A stretch of 64,000 nt of DNA from Ilex aquifolium (taxonomy: Eukaryota > Streptophyta > Magnoliopsida > Aquifoliales > Aquifoliaceae): positions 8,051,001-8,115,000 of the forward strand of contig OX637397.1 of assembly GCA_951799425.1 (NCBI GenBank), given 5' to 3'. The notes beneath the pieces were generated by a model. That model saw only the letters and a list, made by a program, of their open reading frames with translations. It ran no database searches and was not told where the DNA came from. Position 1 is the stretch's first letter, and each line of letters starts with the position of its first letter. Shown here one piece after another: positions 1 through 11,503 of the stretch. The position numbers and the translations under genes are program-made.

Positions 1-162
1 AAAAATAAAATTTGCATACATAGAGTGCACGAAAGTAAAATACACACACATATATAGACTACCATTCCCGCCTATTCTCAGAACTACAACACTTTTCAAT
101 TGCAAAATCGAAGCAAACAAACACACACACACACACACACACAACTGTCTCTTCGTTACTTC

Positions 163-2046
163 ATGTTCATCTTCTCTGCACATAAAGCCTTTAAACTTAT
201 CCATTCATCCCCTGGTTATTACGCTTCTGCTACTGCACTGGACCCAGCACTCTCTCTCCTCCACCTTCTTCAGCTCTCAATCTCCCACCAATCCCTCAAA
301 CTCACCCGACAATCCCATTCCCAAATATGTCTCCTCGGCCTCACTCAGCACCCTTTCATTGTAACAAAACTCATTTCTGCATACTCTTGGTGCAAAAACC
401 CAGTTGACTCTCAGCTTGTTTTCGACTCAGTTTTAGTCAAGAATGTGTATATATACAACACATTGATTAATGGGTATGCGAAAAATTGTTTATACGATGA
501 AAGTTTTTATCTATTTAACCAAATGAGTCAAACTTCTGTATTACCTGATGAGTTCTCTCTTTCAATTTTATCGAAAATTTCGGGTGATTTAAGAAATATA
601 TTTGAAGGGAAATCCATCCATGCAAAGTGTATAAGGTTTGGGCTTGTTTCAGATACTGTAGTTGCCAACTCTCTTATGTCCTCGTATTTGAAGTGTGCGA
701 GTTTTCTTGAATCCTTGAAGATGTTTGATGAAATGCCCCACAGAAATGTTTCGTCTTGGAATGTTATAGTATCAGGCTATGCAACTTTGAAAGAACATGA
801 TTTTGGTAGTGATATATGGACATATGTCAAAAATATGCAAATTGAAGGGTTCAATCCTGATGAATTCACGGTTTCAATTCTTCTTCCTTTGTGTAGGAGT
901 GAAAATGAGAAATTGAATTATGGAAGGGAGCTTCATTGTTATGTTGTAAAGAATGAATTGCAAATGGATTCAGGTTCTGATGTTCATTTAGGGTGCTGTT
1001 TGATAGATATGTATTCGAGGAATAATAAGCTCGAGTTGGGTAGACGAGTTTTCAGTCGTTTGAAGCATAGAAATGTCTATGCTTGGACAGCGATTGTCAA
1101 TGGCTATGTACAGCAAGGGTATTTTGATGAAGGTCTGGTTCTATTTAGGGAAATGCAAGGGAGAGATGGGATAGAACCCAATAAGGTTTCGCTTGTGAGT
1201 ATTCTTCCTGCTTTTAGCTCGCTTGCTGGTTTAGTTGGTGGGAGACAAATTCATGGATTTGCAATTAGGAAGGAGTTGAATCATGAAGTTTCTTTATGCA
1301 ATGCTTTGATTGATATGTATTCCAAGTGCGGGAGCTTGTATTGTGCCAGGCAGGTCTTTGAATATGATTGTATCAATAAAGATGTGATCTCCTGGAGTTC
1401 AATGATATCTGGATATGGATTACACGGGAAGGGTGAGGAAGCCATTATTTTGTATGATAAGATGGTTCAAATTGGGATCAAACCAGACATGATAACAATT
1501 GTTGGGGTTCTTTCTGCTTGTGGCAGGTCAGGATTAGTTGATGAAGGCTTTAGAATCTATAGCTCTGTTGTAAATTATTTTGAAATTAAACCTACGTTGG
1601 AAATATGTTCGTGCATGGTTGATATGTTTGGTCGATCTGGCCAGCTTGATCGAGCTTTGGATTTTATTAAGGCTATGCCTATAGAACCGGGTCCTAGTGT
1701 TTGGGGGGCTCTTGTTAATACTTCCATACTTCATGAAAATTCTGGGATGCGAGATTTGGCGTATAGTTTCCTTATTCAGATGGAACCTGAGAACCCCTCA
1801 AACTATGTCTCTCTTTCAAATCTGTATGCTGCTTCACGAAGGTGGGATGTTGTTGCTGAAGTGAGAACAAGGATGAAAGAAAGGGGACTGAGAAAGTTAC
1901 CCGGGTGCAGTTGGATTAGCATTAACAGCGAAAATCACAGCTTTTATGTTGCTGATAAAGCGCATCCTAGGTCTGATATGATTTATGAGATGCTGGATGA
2001 ACTCGTTTTAGCAATGAAGGGAGTTGGTTATTCTCCTGATCTTTAG
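163..2046 (+). CDS. PLS-class pentatricopeptide repeat protein, E subgroup
   Basis: Intronless 627-residue protein. The open frame extends upstream to 100, but that first codon is TTG; the first ATG in frame is at 163, so I start there. The body is a run of PPR motifs in P-L-S order, with typical strings such as YNTLINGYAKN, SWNVIVSGYA, AWTAIVNGYV, CNALIDMYSKCG and SWSSMISGYG. The C-terminus has an E-type domain (WGALVN, NPSNYVSLSNLYA, then GCSWI and KAHPRSDMIYEMLDEL) and stops at GYSPDL. It therefore lacks a DYW deaminase domain. PLS-class PPR proteins bind organelle transcripts and mostly specify C-to-U editing sites, with E-only members recruiting a deaminase in trans. Targeting to mitochondria or plastids is inferred from the hydrophobic, acid-poor N-terminus. 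The RNA target cannot be told from this. A CA microsatellite lies just upstream of the ATG. Confidence 0.93.
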   Translation: MFIFSAHKAFKLIHSSPGYYASATALDPALSLLHLLQLSISHQSLKLTRQSHSQICLLGLTQHPFIVTKLISAYSWCKNPVDSQLVFDSVLVKNVYIYNTLINGYAKNCLYDESFYLFNQMSQTSVLPDEFSLSILSKISGDLRNIFEGKSIHAKCIRFGLVSDTVVANSLMSSYLKCASFLESLKMFDEMPHRNVSSWNVIVSGYATLKEHDFGSDIWTYVKNMQIEGFNPDEFTVSILLPLCRSENEKLNYGRELHCYVVKNELQMDSGSDVHLGCCLIDMYSRNNKLELGRRVFSRLKHRNVYAWTAIVNGYVQQGYFDEGLVLFREMQGRDGIEPNKVSLVSILPAFSSLAGLVGGRQIHGFAIRKELNHEVSLCNALIDMYSKCGSLYCARQVFEYDCINKDVISWSSMISGYGLHGKGEEAIILYDKMVQIGIKPDMITIVGVLSACGRSGLVDEGFRIYSSVVNYFEIKPTLEICSCMVDMFGRSGQLDRALDFIKAMPIEPGPSVWGALVNTSILHENSGMRDLAYSFLIQMEPENPSNYVSLSNLYAASRRWDVVAEVRTRMKERGLRKLPGCSWISINSENHSFYVADKAHPRSDMIYEMLDELVLAMKGVGYSPDL

Positions 2047-4106
2047 AATTCAACACAGATATGTCAACACTAATGCAGCAATGCGATATTTTGTGCCACC
2101 AGGGTCAGACACAAGCATCGTGCTGAAGTTAAATGGCACTGCAAAAAAGAGAGTTGTCTAATAATAGAATCTCTATCAATGTTTGCCCTTGGGGATTGTG
2201 CTGGCCGTATGCCAAATGCTTCATACAGGTTAGTTCTTATTCATTTACCATTTGATGTAGTTCCCCCCAATAAAACGTATTTGGTTTTTTGACCAAGTGG
2301 AAAATGGACGCACAAATCCATACTTCTCAATTGAGGTTGTCAAGTTTTTAGGAAAATGCATAACATTGTTTCAACCATATTCAGAAAGTAGATCTAGTGT
2401 TTTTTAGACACAAAAGAGACTTCATTTAATGATATGGAATTACAAAATTGGGTTTTACGAACGCTATGTAAAGTTGTACTTTGTCCAAATACTGGTAATA
2501 GTTAACTCATACCTTGTTTGGTATGCCTCCAAGTCGGGAAACACGGATGCTTCCATGCTGCAACCTAAAGTTTCTTATCCTTAAATGCTCCAAAAATCTG
2601 GTTTATGTATGGTCAATTCCCCCGTTGCTCTGCACCTATATCTTTTGAATCAGCATTTGAAGTGATGTGCAAAACTTTGGTCTGCATATTGCAGAAAATA
2701 GCTCAAATGATTCTGTTTCTGTCTAGAAATATATGTACGAAAGAATAGCTTTCAACCTGTTGTTGTGTATACCAAGATACTCTTAAGGATTGGATTCTGA
2801 TTAGGAATTGTAATATTGGTTCTAGAATTTTACCCTCCTGGCAGTACAAGACAATGGATGAGCTTTCATGGATCTCAATAAGAAATAATCACAGAAGTTT
2901 ATAGAAGGTGGAGATTTGTGCAACATGGTAAGTACCTTAGATTTAATCAGGACGGCCTGATGAGGCATAAGATGTATCCAAACAATGAATTTTACATCTT
3001 TATTCCACTGCTTGGGGTCTTTGCTTATTCCTGTTCACTGAGAATTTAGACTATAGCTTTACGTTGCATATATTTACCCACAACCCAACCTTCTGGATCA
3101 TGTACCTATCTTTGTTATAGGTTTTATTTTGGAGGCAGAAATGGTGGCTGAAGCTAGACAAGTAATGAGAACGGTGTACTGGAGTAAGAATTGGTTCAGT
3201 TGTTCAAAATCTTTTATTGTAATGGTGGCTCCATGTTCCTTATTGGCTTCATTGAAGGGTGTATTTTTGGTGCCTATATAATGTATTGGAAAGTAACTCT
3301 GCATGACCCATGGTCACTGATGTCCAAACAGACCTTGTTTGGTTTTTCCTTAACTGTCTCATCTGTCAAGAGTATTAAGATCTAAAGCAAAGGCAGTCTT
3401 CCAATAAGAACAGGACACAGTCAACATGAAGAAACAAGTGAATTGCAATTCTCAAAACATATGGCATCCATCTTTGTACTAGAAATATGGCATCCATCTT
3501 TGTACTGTGAATCTGAGACCAAGTTTTTCTACGTTGAACATCAAAAGAAAACATGATTCCTCTGGGCCTTACGGTGGAGATTGATAGTTACTGATCTTGT
3601 ATCCCTTCACAAAAAGGTGGTTTTATAGATCTCTTATTTAATATGAATATGAGCTTTTTATTATCACCAAGTTAAAGCCCATTTTATGGTAGATTCTTAT
3701 CATTTGCAGGTATATGGATTAGCATCATCTGCTCTCAAATGACTGATTTTAAGATTGCTTCCATGACATGCTTCAGTCTTATTTCTGACTGGGATGATGG
3801 TAAGTTCCTACTATTTGCTACCAAGCTTTTAGTTAAGTGGAGCCAAGGACAACTATGCTCAGCTCATAGAGGTGCTATTCATTTTGTTGGTGGGATGTGA
3901 TTCCTATGAAGAATGATTTCAAATAGATAGCAGTGTCTCCTGAAGGCAGAGACTTCAGTTGCATGGAATTATAATATTGCATTGTGTGCTAAAAAGTCAT
4001 GTTTTGCTTCTACTAGAATCAATAGTTATTCCAGAGTATGCAACTAGTTAGTTTGGTATGCTCCTAGAGTTTGCATCTCCAGCCCTGTGTTGTACTCGGT
4101 CCAGCT
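2047..4106. other. PPR gene 3' flank, no further coding gene seen
   Basis: About 2 kb without a convincing open frame. A good donor-like site (ACAGGTTAGT) near 2226 and another (ATGGTAAGTA) near 2924 suggest a spliced 3' UTR for the PPR gene, which is common in this family, but no acceptor was fixed. The frame directly after the PPR stop stays open for about 26 codons without clear domain identity. The short open frame at 3191-3385 looks like chance. Confidence 0.5.
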
Positions 4107-4314
4107 TGATAATTTAGATCAGAAAAAAGAAAGAAACTAGAAAAAAGAAATATTATTGAAGCATAACTAGCCAGAACATACTTAAAGGAAAACTACATAT
4201 AAGAGGTTTTTATATAGTAAGGCAAAAAGAAAACAAACAGACTAAGCTAGGGCAACATAAAATAAAACAAATGACTAAGCTACCCCTAAGTCTAATATAC
4301 TAACTACTCTAACA
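4107..4314 (-). repeat. 3' LTR of the Copia-type element
   Basis: 208-bp copy with TG/CA ends, adjacent to the purine tract at 4315-4328. It pairs with 5804-6014. Confidence 0.9.
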
Positions 4315-4732
4315 CCCTCCCTCAAACTCATGATGTGGTATCAGAAAATATCAAGAGTTTGTCAAGAAAAAAACGAAAGCGAGTGATAGGATGCGACTTT
4401 GTGAAGAAATCTGTTAGCTACATAGTAATCAAAAGAAAGGGAAGTGAGATAAATCAACAGTAGAGGCAGCAACTTCTAGAACATAGAGCTCCTCCAACAC
4501 ATACAGTCCTCCCTTTCTACGGCCTATCTCAATCAGCTTGTTGAACTGTGGATCCTGAAGGACTTGAGGTAAATGAACCTACTGAAGGAGATATTGTAAG
4601 GGCATCAGGTTGATGGAGAGAGATTAACTTCTGCAACTGATCAGCAAGCATAATTAGGCTGGGGGCCTGTGAGGAGGACTCATCCACCGGTGTTGCAACT
4701 GTTGTTGAATGACGATCTTGAGGCTGAAATGA

Positions 4733-5149
4733 CTAATTTGCTGTCCCCCTAGCATTTTTGTTCACCAGTTTAGGACATTGAGCCTTCCAGTAGCCCTTCT
4801 CATGACAGAAGCTACACTCATCTGAAGCTACACGACTCTGATATTTATTTTGTGAATGAGAAGTCACCGTGAGAGGCACAACCAATACAGTCTGAGTAAG
4901 CAATGGAATAAGACTATTTCGATAAAGAGTCTTAAGACAAACTTTTTTAGCCAGAAGCTCATTCACTACTGCATGAACTGAGGAAAGTGGATTACGATGG
5001 ATAATAGAACCACGAAGTCCCTCTAAGTCATCCCTGAGGGCCATCAAAAATTGCACCAACCGCTGCTCCTCTCTAAAAGTGCGATATATCATATGAGTAT
5101 TCAGTTCAACAGGTTCAACAAGTGCTAACTGATCCCAATATCCAGTCAT
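4733..5149 (-). pseudogene. Copia gag fragment with degenerate zinc knuckle
   Basis: 138 codons resembling UBN2/gag polyproteins of plant Copia elements: TGYWDQL, then REEQRLVQFLMAL and LRGSIIHRNPL and NELLAKKV, then a knuckle. The knuckle reads CSFCHEKGYWKAQC, so the C-X2-C-X4-H-X4-C histidine is replaced by tyrosine and zinc binding is probably lost. The frame continues upstream of the ATG as GDKNIQEFYSV before a stop near 5190, so the N-terminal part of gag is gone or out of frame. Downstream pol is absent. Confidence 0.8.
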
Positions 5150-5449
5150 AACTGAGTAGAACTCTTGGATGTTCTTATCACCCTGACATACAGCTGAATT
5201 TCATGCTCTGGCTGATACCTCTTTGCAAAATTGGACTTGCAACGAGAAGCACCAGCAGAAGAGAAGAGACAGCAAACCCAGCAACCAGAACCAGTGCAAC
5301 GACTGGTTCAGCAAGGAAGACCCAACAACGAGAAGCACCAATAGAAGAAAAGAAGCAATCAACGCTAAACAATCCAAAATTCGCCACAAATCAACTCAAC
5401 AACTTTGCAAATCAAATACTCATAACAAATTGAGATTTCTTACACAACA

Positions 5450-5580
5450 ATATAGGAAAAAAATGGCACTAAAAATCAAAATTCGGCACTGGTCACAGCA
5501 TAAACAGTAACTTCGGTACTATTCACAGCGTGTGAACAGTATTTTCAGCACTGTTCACAGCCCTTAGAACCACAAAAAGT
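5450..5580 (-). repeat. CTGTTCAC-type short repeats in retroelement leader
   Basis: The leader between primer site and gag contains several imperfect copies of a motif reading GAACAGT/CTGTTCAC (for example around 5499-5560: GCATAAACAGTAAC, GTGAACAGTATTTT, CACTGTTCACAG). Similar motif clusters are seen in other plant Copia leaders; a role in packaging or priming would be inference. Confidence 0.5.
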
Positions 5581-5803
5581 CAGCAACCCACCAATCACTA
5601 GCCCTCAAATCACACAACTCAGTACCAAGAACCTTTAATCGCACTACTTAGGCTTGATATGAAGTAAAGAAGTCGAAGAAAATAGCAAAAAAAAATAAAT
5701 CGACATAGATGATGTTAGCCTTAATCCAAGAATATATTCTTTCTCCAACTAAATTACTGTGGTGCTACAATATATTTTGGATCGAAATCATGCTCTGATA
5801 CCA

Positions 5804-6014
5804 TGATAATTTAGATCAAAGAAAAAATAAAGAAATTAGAAGAAAGAAATATTATTGAGGCATAACTAACCAGAACAAACTTAAAGGAAAATTACATATA
5901 AGAGGTTTTTATATAGTAGGGCAAAAGGAAAACAAACAGATTAAGCTAGGGCAACATAAAAGAAAACAAATGACTAAGTTACCCCTAAATCTAAATATGT
6001 TAACTACTCTAACA
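5804..6014 (-). repeat. 5' LTR of the Copia-type element
   Basis: 211-bp copy next to the tRNA-Met primer-binding site at 5791-5803. It is followed on the plus strand by the target duplicate CAGCT and a CT microsatellite. Confidence 0.9.
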
Positions 6015-6019
6015 CAGCT

Positions 6020-6621
6020 CTCTCTCTCTCTCTTACACACTCCAACCAACATTTCACAAGGAAGACCAGTAGTGCACAAAAGGAAAAATCTCTAGTATTC
6101 CCTTGATACATGTTTCCCTCCAAAAGAATTTCCTGGACCTTTTATGCTTTCCCTTCTTAATGATCACCCTCTCTGTTGTGGATGTGCTGCTCGCTGTGGA
6201 CTCGACTTTGATAAGTTCAGAAGGTGAGATGAAAGAAAAAAAAACAGATATCAAAGTAGGTGGTGATAATCACAAGCTGAATGAATCCACAAAATTCCTC
6301 AGCTCAAATAAACAAATGTTTAACTCCAACTTCTTGGTGTAACCTTCTTCAAGCAGCTCTATCTACAACCATATCCTCTGTGACAATCCAAAAAATGGTC
6401 TTTACTGCTTCTAATGCATTACTTTTGCAAAACAAAATATCCATCAAAAGTTAATCCTTTTCTCCGAATGTCCAAAGACATCCACTGCACCATTCAATTT
6501 GGTTTTAGTGGCAAATAAAGAATTGCCATTTGCAAGTGTAGGAAGATAGGAAATGGGTCTTGCACAGTTGAATGTCTCCTTTTCTTCACCCCTTTCCTAC
6601 AGAAAGAGTGAAGTAGCCTTC
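6020..6621. other. Interval between Copia element and transporter gene
   Basis: CT repeat at 6018-6034, then about 580 bp of unremarkable sequence that includes the 3' UTR of the minus-strand transporter. No gene is supported; the short frames on both strands overlap each other and match nothing recognisable. Confidence 0.5.
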
Positions 6622-9108
6622 TCATCTCTGTGCCTCTGATTCTCTTTCCCGGCGATAATCATAAACTGAACCAACCACCACTCTTCCAACTCTTCTTTTT
6701 CTTCGTGTCCTTTTGCTTCTACCTCTCTTTCTTTCCTTTTCAGCTGAAGCTTGTGACATGGGAACATGATGAAACCATAGCAATGGCACTAAAGCTGCAA
6801 GAAACTGTATCACAATTCCCACAGGCAGGCTTGAGTAATCACCAGATGTTATTCCAAGAAAACTGGCCAATCCAACTCCCAGAAACCCACTAAATATTGA
6901 CGATAAACACAAAGCTGATGATAAGAAAGAGAAGAGAGATCCTTCACAACCGGATGGGGCCAAACTTGCAAAAAGGACTTGGAATGGTAAGAGCTTAAAT
7001 TGTGCAATGGTTTCTGCTACAGCTGAGAAACAAAGGGCAAACACCTCATTTGGAATTCCCAGTTTGAGATTGACCTGTTTTACCAGTACAAGATCAAGAA
7101 GAAGGGAGCAAGCATACAAAACTTGAACAATTCCAATCAGTTTTCTCGGGGGAATATTTTTCCAGAACTGGTCATAGAGTAGTGTCATGGATAGGAGCAG
7201 CAACTGGCCAGTCACCTTAGACATCCCAATGATTAAAGGATCGAGATTTAGGTATTGTGTTTGATAGCAAAAGTTAGAACCTGATAGTATTGGGACTGCA
7301 GCAATAGAAGCAACGATGCAAACAAGAGGTCGGGAGATGCTTTCTTCATTAACTGTCACTACAAGTTCAGCATACTGTTTCCAGATACTCTGTGAGACAG
7401 AATTCTTCAGAATACTGTGGTTGGATGATTGAGGTAAACCAAGTGAATCCTCTCTTGTTGCTAAGAAGATTGGGAGTTGAACAGCAAGTAAAGCTGCAAA
7501 AGTTAGAAACATTAATTTGGGTTTTTGTGTCCAAAGTAAGAAGAATCCGCCAATCAGGTTTCCCAAGACTCCACCGGCCGCTAAGGCCATGAATGCATAA
7601 GATTGGAGGCCGGCCATTTTGTTTTTCTGGCCATATTGTGCAACAAGAGCATCCTTTGCAACTTCTGCGATGGATGCTCCAAGATTACTGAGAAGAACAC
7701 ATGCCATGAGAGTTGGAAGGGCTTCTCCTGCAGTTGGGATCAATGCCAATGACCCCCAAGCCAGGACCTGCAGAAGGACTGAAGTTTGCTACATATCAGG
7801 CTCTTCAATCACATTTGGTCAGTGAGTTTTCCAATGATATCAGCTTCATTCATCAAATCAATTACAGATTTATTGAGACATTTTTATAACTTCTTTTTTT
7901 GGGGGAACACGCAACCACCTGCAGGCGGGAGCGAGCCCTTACCACCGGGCCATGCCACTCCATCACCTCAAGATTTATTGAGACTTAGGACAAGCCTTTG
8001 GTCTGGAAAAGTATAAGATTTTGGATATGAACAATAGGAGTAATTCCTAAATATCCCTTTAGGCATCAACATTAGAAGAGTTCATTTTGAGCAATAGTCC
8101 AAAATCATGTGAGGATTATGTGGCTATATTTGAAACACAAGAGGTGAAGTGGAAAAGGGGTAAACCACAAGAGGGGAAATGAATTTGCCCATAAATTGAA
8201 ACTTGGTCATAAAAAGCTTTTGCTTTCTTGTTTTGTACAAGTAACACCACTTTTTATGATACAGAGAAAAGTCAACTAACAATTTCTTGTAATGTGAGGA
8301 AACTGTATTTTTGTAGTTACCTTTATTCTAGTATTAATTTTGCAGCAACCTTTTGCATATAGAAGCTAACACATCAGATCTGAAGTTATGCTGAATGGCA
8401 AAAGAAACAATAACTCAAACACCTTCCTCACTGAGAAAATCAACAATTAAGGCTATCAAGGCCAAAAAGATATCATGAATTGCAGCAGTGATATAAAAAG
8501 AATTCCAGTAAACTAAAACAGTGAAGTGGCATTCCACTGTGGTGTACAACTACAAGAACACAAAATGAACCCCACAAAATAGAAAATGTAAAACTAGATT
8601 GTAACTTACCTCCAATGGAAATATAAGGTATTCTATGAGCACCCCCAATATGCAGAGCATCAGACAAGATTCCATACAGAGGCTTGGCAACCATGGGTAG
8701 GTTAGCAGAGTTCTGCACAACCTGCAATACTGATGGATGCAGATTAAGAAAGTGAGCCATGTGGAAGTTGAGGCCCAGCCAAGGAAAGCACCTAAACCCA
8801 TTCACCCAGTACCCAAATCCACACAAAACCACCATCTGTTGACTACCCACTTGAGAAAATCCATTTCTTTCCCCATATACCCCTTTGGTGTTGATTTTGT
8901 TAGGAGGAACTTGGATAGGGTTTATTCTGATAGGTTTTGTGAGATGGGGTTTGGGTCTTGTAGGTTTATCAATGGTGTTCTCTGGGTTTTGGTGCTGAGA
9001 ACAATAGGTTGGTCTCAAGGGAAAGAGAGATGGTTTTGGTGGTGTGTTTTGGAACCTTAGCTTAGTTGGGATAAATGGGTTTCCATTGCAAACTACTGGG
9101 TAAACCAT
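6622..9108 (-). CDS. Folate-biopterin transporter family protein, plastid-type
   Basis: Two coding exons: 9108-8610 (donor GGAG/GTAAGT) and 7778-6622 (acceptor CTTCAG/TCC), joined in phase 1. They give 551 residues, stop TGA at 6622-6624. Residues 1 to about 85 are Pro, Lys and Asn rich, like a plastid transit peptide. The rest is a BT1/FBT-family major-facilitator-type membrane protein: KPLYGILSDAL and HRIPYISIG before the junction, LLQVLAWGSLALIP across it, then LMACVLLSNLGASIAEVAKD and further hydrophobic helices. Family members carry folates or pterins; plastid FBT1 is a folate carrier, but this subgroup (the FBT8/9-like form known in Arabidopsis) has no firmly established substrate. The last about 40 residues form an Arg/Lys-rich tail. 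The 5' UTR contains a GA microsatellite at 9236-9272. Confidence 0.88.
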
Positions 9109-9227
9109 GATTTTCAGATTAGGTGTCTAGATTGAGAGCAGAGCAAGATGAGCAAAGGAGTAGAACTATATGCAAAACCCCCTTGCCCTTTCTGACTTCT
9201 GAATTCGTCAAACAAGAAGAAAGAGCC

Positions 9228-9235
<8 letters not shown>

Positions 9236-9272
<37 letters not shown>
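9236..9272. repeat. GA microsatellite in transporter 5' region
   Basis: About 18 uninterrupted GA units, 130 bp upstream of the transporter ATG (CT on the coding strand, the usual form in plant 5' leaders). Confidence 0.9.
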
Positions 9273-9275
<3 letters not shown>

Positions 9276-9299
9276 TCTAGAAGAGGAGTCTGAATTCAC

Positions 9300-10377
9300 T
9301 CAAGTTTAGAGAGAAAGATTAAGAGGATTCCAGCTGATGATGCCTTTCTGGGTTTTGAGGGCCGTCAGTTTGTAGTTTTGCCGACCAGATTTGAAGGGGC
9401 CCAACCAACAACAACAGCGCGGCTTTTGTCTTAAACGCGCCCTAGTGTTCCTGGCGACTGGGACAAACAAAGGTCTTGGGTGTCACTTAGGAATTAGGAT
9501 TTTTTAGGTCAAAGCAAGAACAAAAAAAATTTATTTAAATTTAATTTAAGAACTTAATTTATAAAATTAATAAAACAAAACTTTATTAACGGAGTCGGAA
9601 CTAGGATTTTCTTTTAAAAAGGGTCAAATAGTGGTATAATAATATAATTTTTACTCAATGTGGATCATTCAATTAGATTATTAATATTATGACATTTACA
9701 TGCATAGAATATATTAAAATATCAATCTCAGTATAGTATAATTATTAGTTTCAATAAGATGAATAAAGTTAATCAAAATTAGTTGATTATTAGATGTAAA
9801 AAGAAAATTAATCCCACCATTAATAATTTAAAATAAACTAAATTTTATAAATTTATAATAGCAAAATTTAACAATTTATGCAAAATGTCACAATTTTAAT
9901 AGTTAATTGTTCAATATGGTCTAACCAATAATCGAGAGGATAAAATAAAATCAAGATCTACTTAATTTAATATAATTATCAAATTGAGGGTAAGTTTTAT
10001 TTAATTTTAAAACTCGTAATTAATTCAAGAATTATATTAAATTAGGTCTTTATATGATTGCTCATGGGTGTCACCTCCTTGCCACTCTCATGGGCCAGTC
10101 AGTCAGGCTTGAACCTCCTTCCATAAATGTTTCTTTATACCAAGTTATCTAAAACATGATTTTATGGGGTGAGACACCTTATATGATGCTGTCAATTTGC
10201 TTTGCTACCTGATGTCATTTTGCTTATAGAGTGAGATGGAACATACAAAGAAGGACAAATTCAGATTCTGAGTATAGAAATTGAGTACACACACAACCAT
10301 CTCAAAAAAATAAATAAATAAATAAAAATTTATCACCACTAAGAGCTTTTAACTGGCATCAGAAACAGAGAAACTGA
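9300..10377. other. AT-rich intergenic region
   Basis: The first about 150 bp probably include the transporter promoter. From 9490 on it is very AT-rich with stop codons in every frame. No gene, RNA or bounded element could be identified. Confidence 0.5.
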
Positions 10378-11503
10378 GGGCCTGTTTGGTTTGCGTTTCA
10401 AAAAATAGTATCCGAAAACAGTTTTTGAGAAGAGTTTTAAGAAAGTGTGTTTTGATGTTTTCTGAGATGAAAAACTTGTTTGGTTAGATGATTTCAAAAA
10501 CAATTTTACAGAATAGAAAATAGTAAAACCTGTTTGGATAGTTTAAATATATGTTTGAACAGTAATTCAAAATTTAATAAAAAAAATATAAGAAAGTTAT
10601 TTTTAGATTGACAATTTCATAAAAAAAATTCAATAAACCAAACTTTAAAATAAATCAAACATATTCAATAACCTTCATCAAAAATTAAATCAATATAAAA
10701 GAATATATCAATCACCATTACCAAACAGATTTAATAGAAAAAATATACAAACAACAATAATTTTTTTTTCAAAAAAACAAAAAACACCGAAGAACACACA
10801 CCATCACACAATATATATATATATGAGAAGTTATCTTTAATCCTTCAAAATATCTTCAACTAAACCAAAGAGTTTTTCCATCATCAAGCTGTCATCTCCA
10901 ATCAAGTATTAGCTACCCATGATCATCATAAACCAGAGCAGCTCGAGTTCGCAGAACAGGTAGGCATCTTTGATCCTGCCTCACCTTGAAATGCACATCC
11001 ACAGGAAGCTGATCCAACCTGGAGAAGTCTGAAGAAAAATCAAATCTAAACCCAGATGTGCGGACACTAGAATCAACGTTGGAGCCGACACTGGAGCAAA
11101 CTCAAATCGGAACCCAGATGTGCGTGTGTGTGATTCCTTTGATCTGGTTTTCGCCGGAGTGTGGAGAGAGAAAGACAAGAGAGAGAGAAAGCCAAAAGAA
11201 AAAAAAAGCAGAGCAAGGCAATAAAAAAAGTTTTTTTTATAGTTAGATATGTTTTTGTTGCTAAGAAGGTTTGAAGGGGAGACCTCATTAATGAAGAATT
11301 GGTTGCTCTCCGTGTTTCCATTCTTCCCCGTGTTTTCTCTCCAAAACAGCAAAAACACCTTTTAGTTATTCTCTAAAATCAGCCTTTTGTTCTCAAATTT
11401 TTTGGAAATTATTCTGTAAGATAAGTTGTCCAAACAAGTTTTCACTTGTTTCCTGTATCAGAAAACAAAAAACCTGTTTTGGAGATACAATCCAAACAGG
11501 GCC
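10378..11503. mobile_element. Non-autonomous DNA transposon, PIF/Harbinger-like ends
   Basis: The left end reads GGGCCTGTTTGGTTTG and the right end, on the other strand, GGCCCTGTTTGGATTG. Both are flanked by TGA (10375-10377 and 11504-11506). The subterminal parts continue to pair loosely, with repeated tracts such as AAACTTGTTTGG. A 3-bp target duplicate and these ends fit PIF/Harbinger derivatives, although the usual target is TWA, so superfamily assignment is tentative. No transposase frame exists; the open frame at 10981-11358 has no recognisable domain and lies in low-complexity sequence. Confidence 0.7.

Larger units (their letters stand above)
4107..6014 (-). mobile_element. Non-autonomous Copia-type LTR retrotransposon, complete ends
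   Basis: Two direct repeats bound the element: 4107-4314 (208 bp) and 5804-6014 (211 bp). Both start TGATAATTTAGATCA and end CTCTAACA, and they are about 90 percent identical by eye. A perfect 5-bp target duplication, CAGCT, lies at 4102-4106 and 6015-6019. On the minus strand the order is 5' LTR (5804-6014), primer-binding site at 5791-5803 (reads TGGTATCAGAGCA, complementary to initiator tRNA-Met), a gag fragment, a purine tract at 4315-4328 (GAGGGAGGG) and the 3' LTR. No protease, integrase or reverse transcriptase can be found in the 1.5-kb interior, so it would need a helper element. The LTR divergence indicates an old insertion. Confidence 0.93.

Noticed and set aside
100-162. Upstream extension of the PPR frame
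   Set aside because: It begins with TTG, not ATG, and runs through the CA microsatellite; the first ATG is at 163.
7895-7965. GC-rich patch in the transporter intron as a tRNA or small RNA gene
   Set aside because: No cloverleaf or A/B boxes could be drawn; it is more likely a repeat fragment.
10981-11358. 125-codon minus-strand frame
   Set aside because: Lies inside a non-autonomous transposon, low-complexity hydrophobic content, antisense frames equally open.
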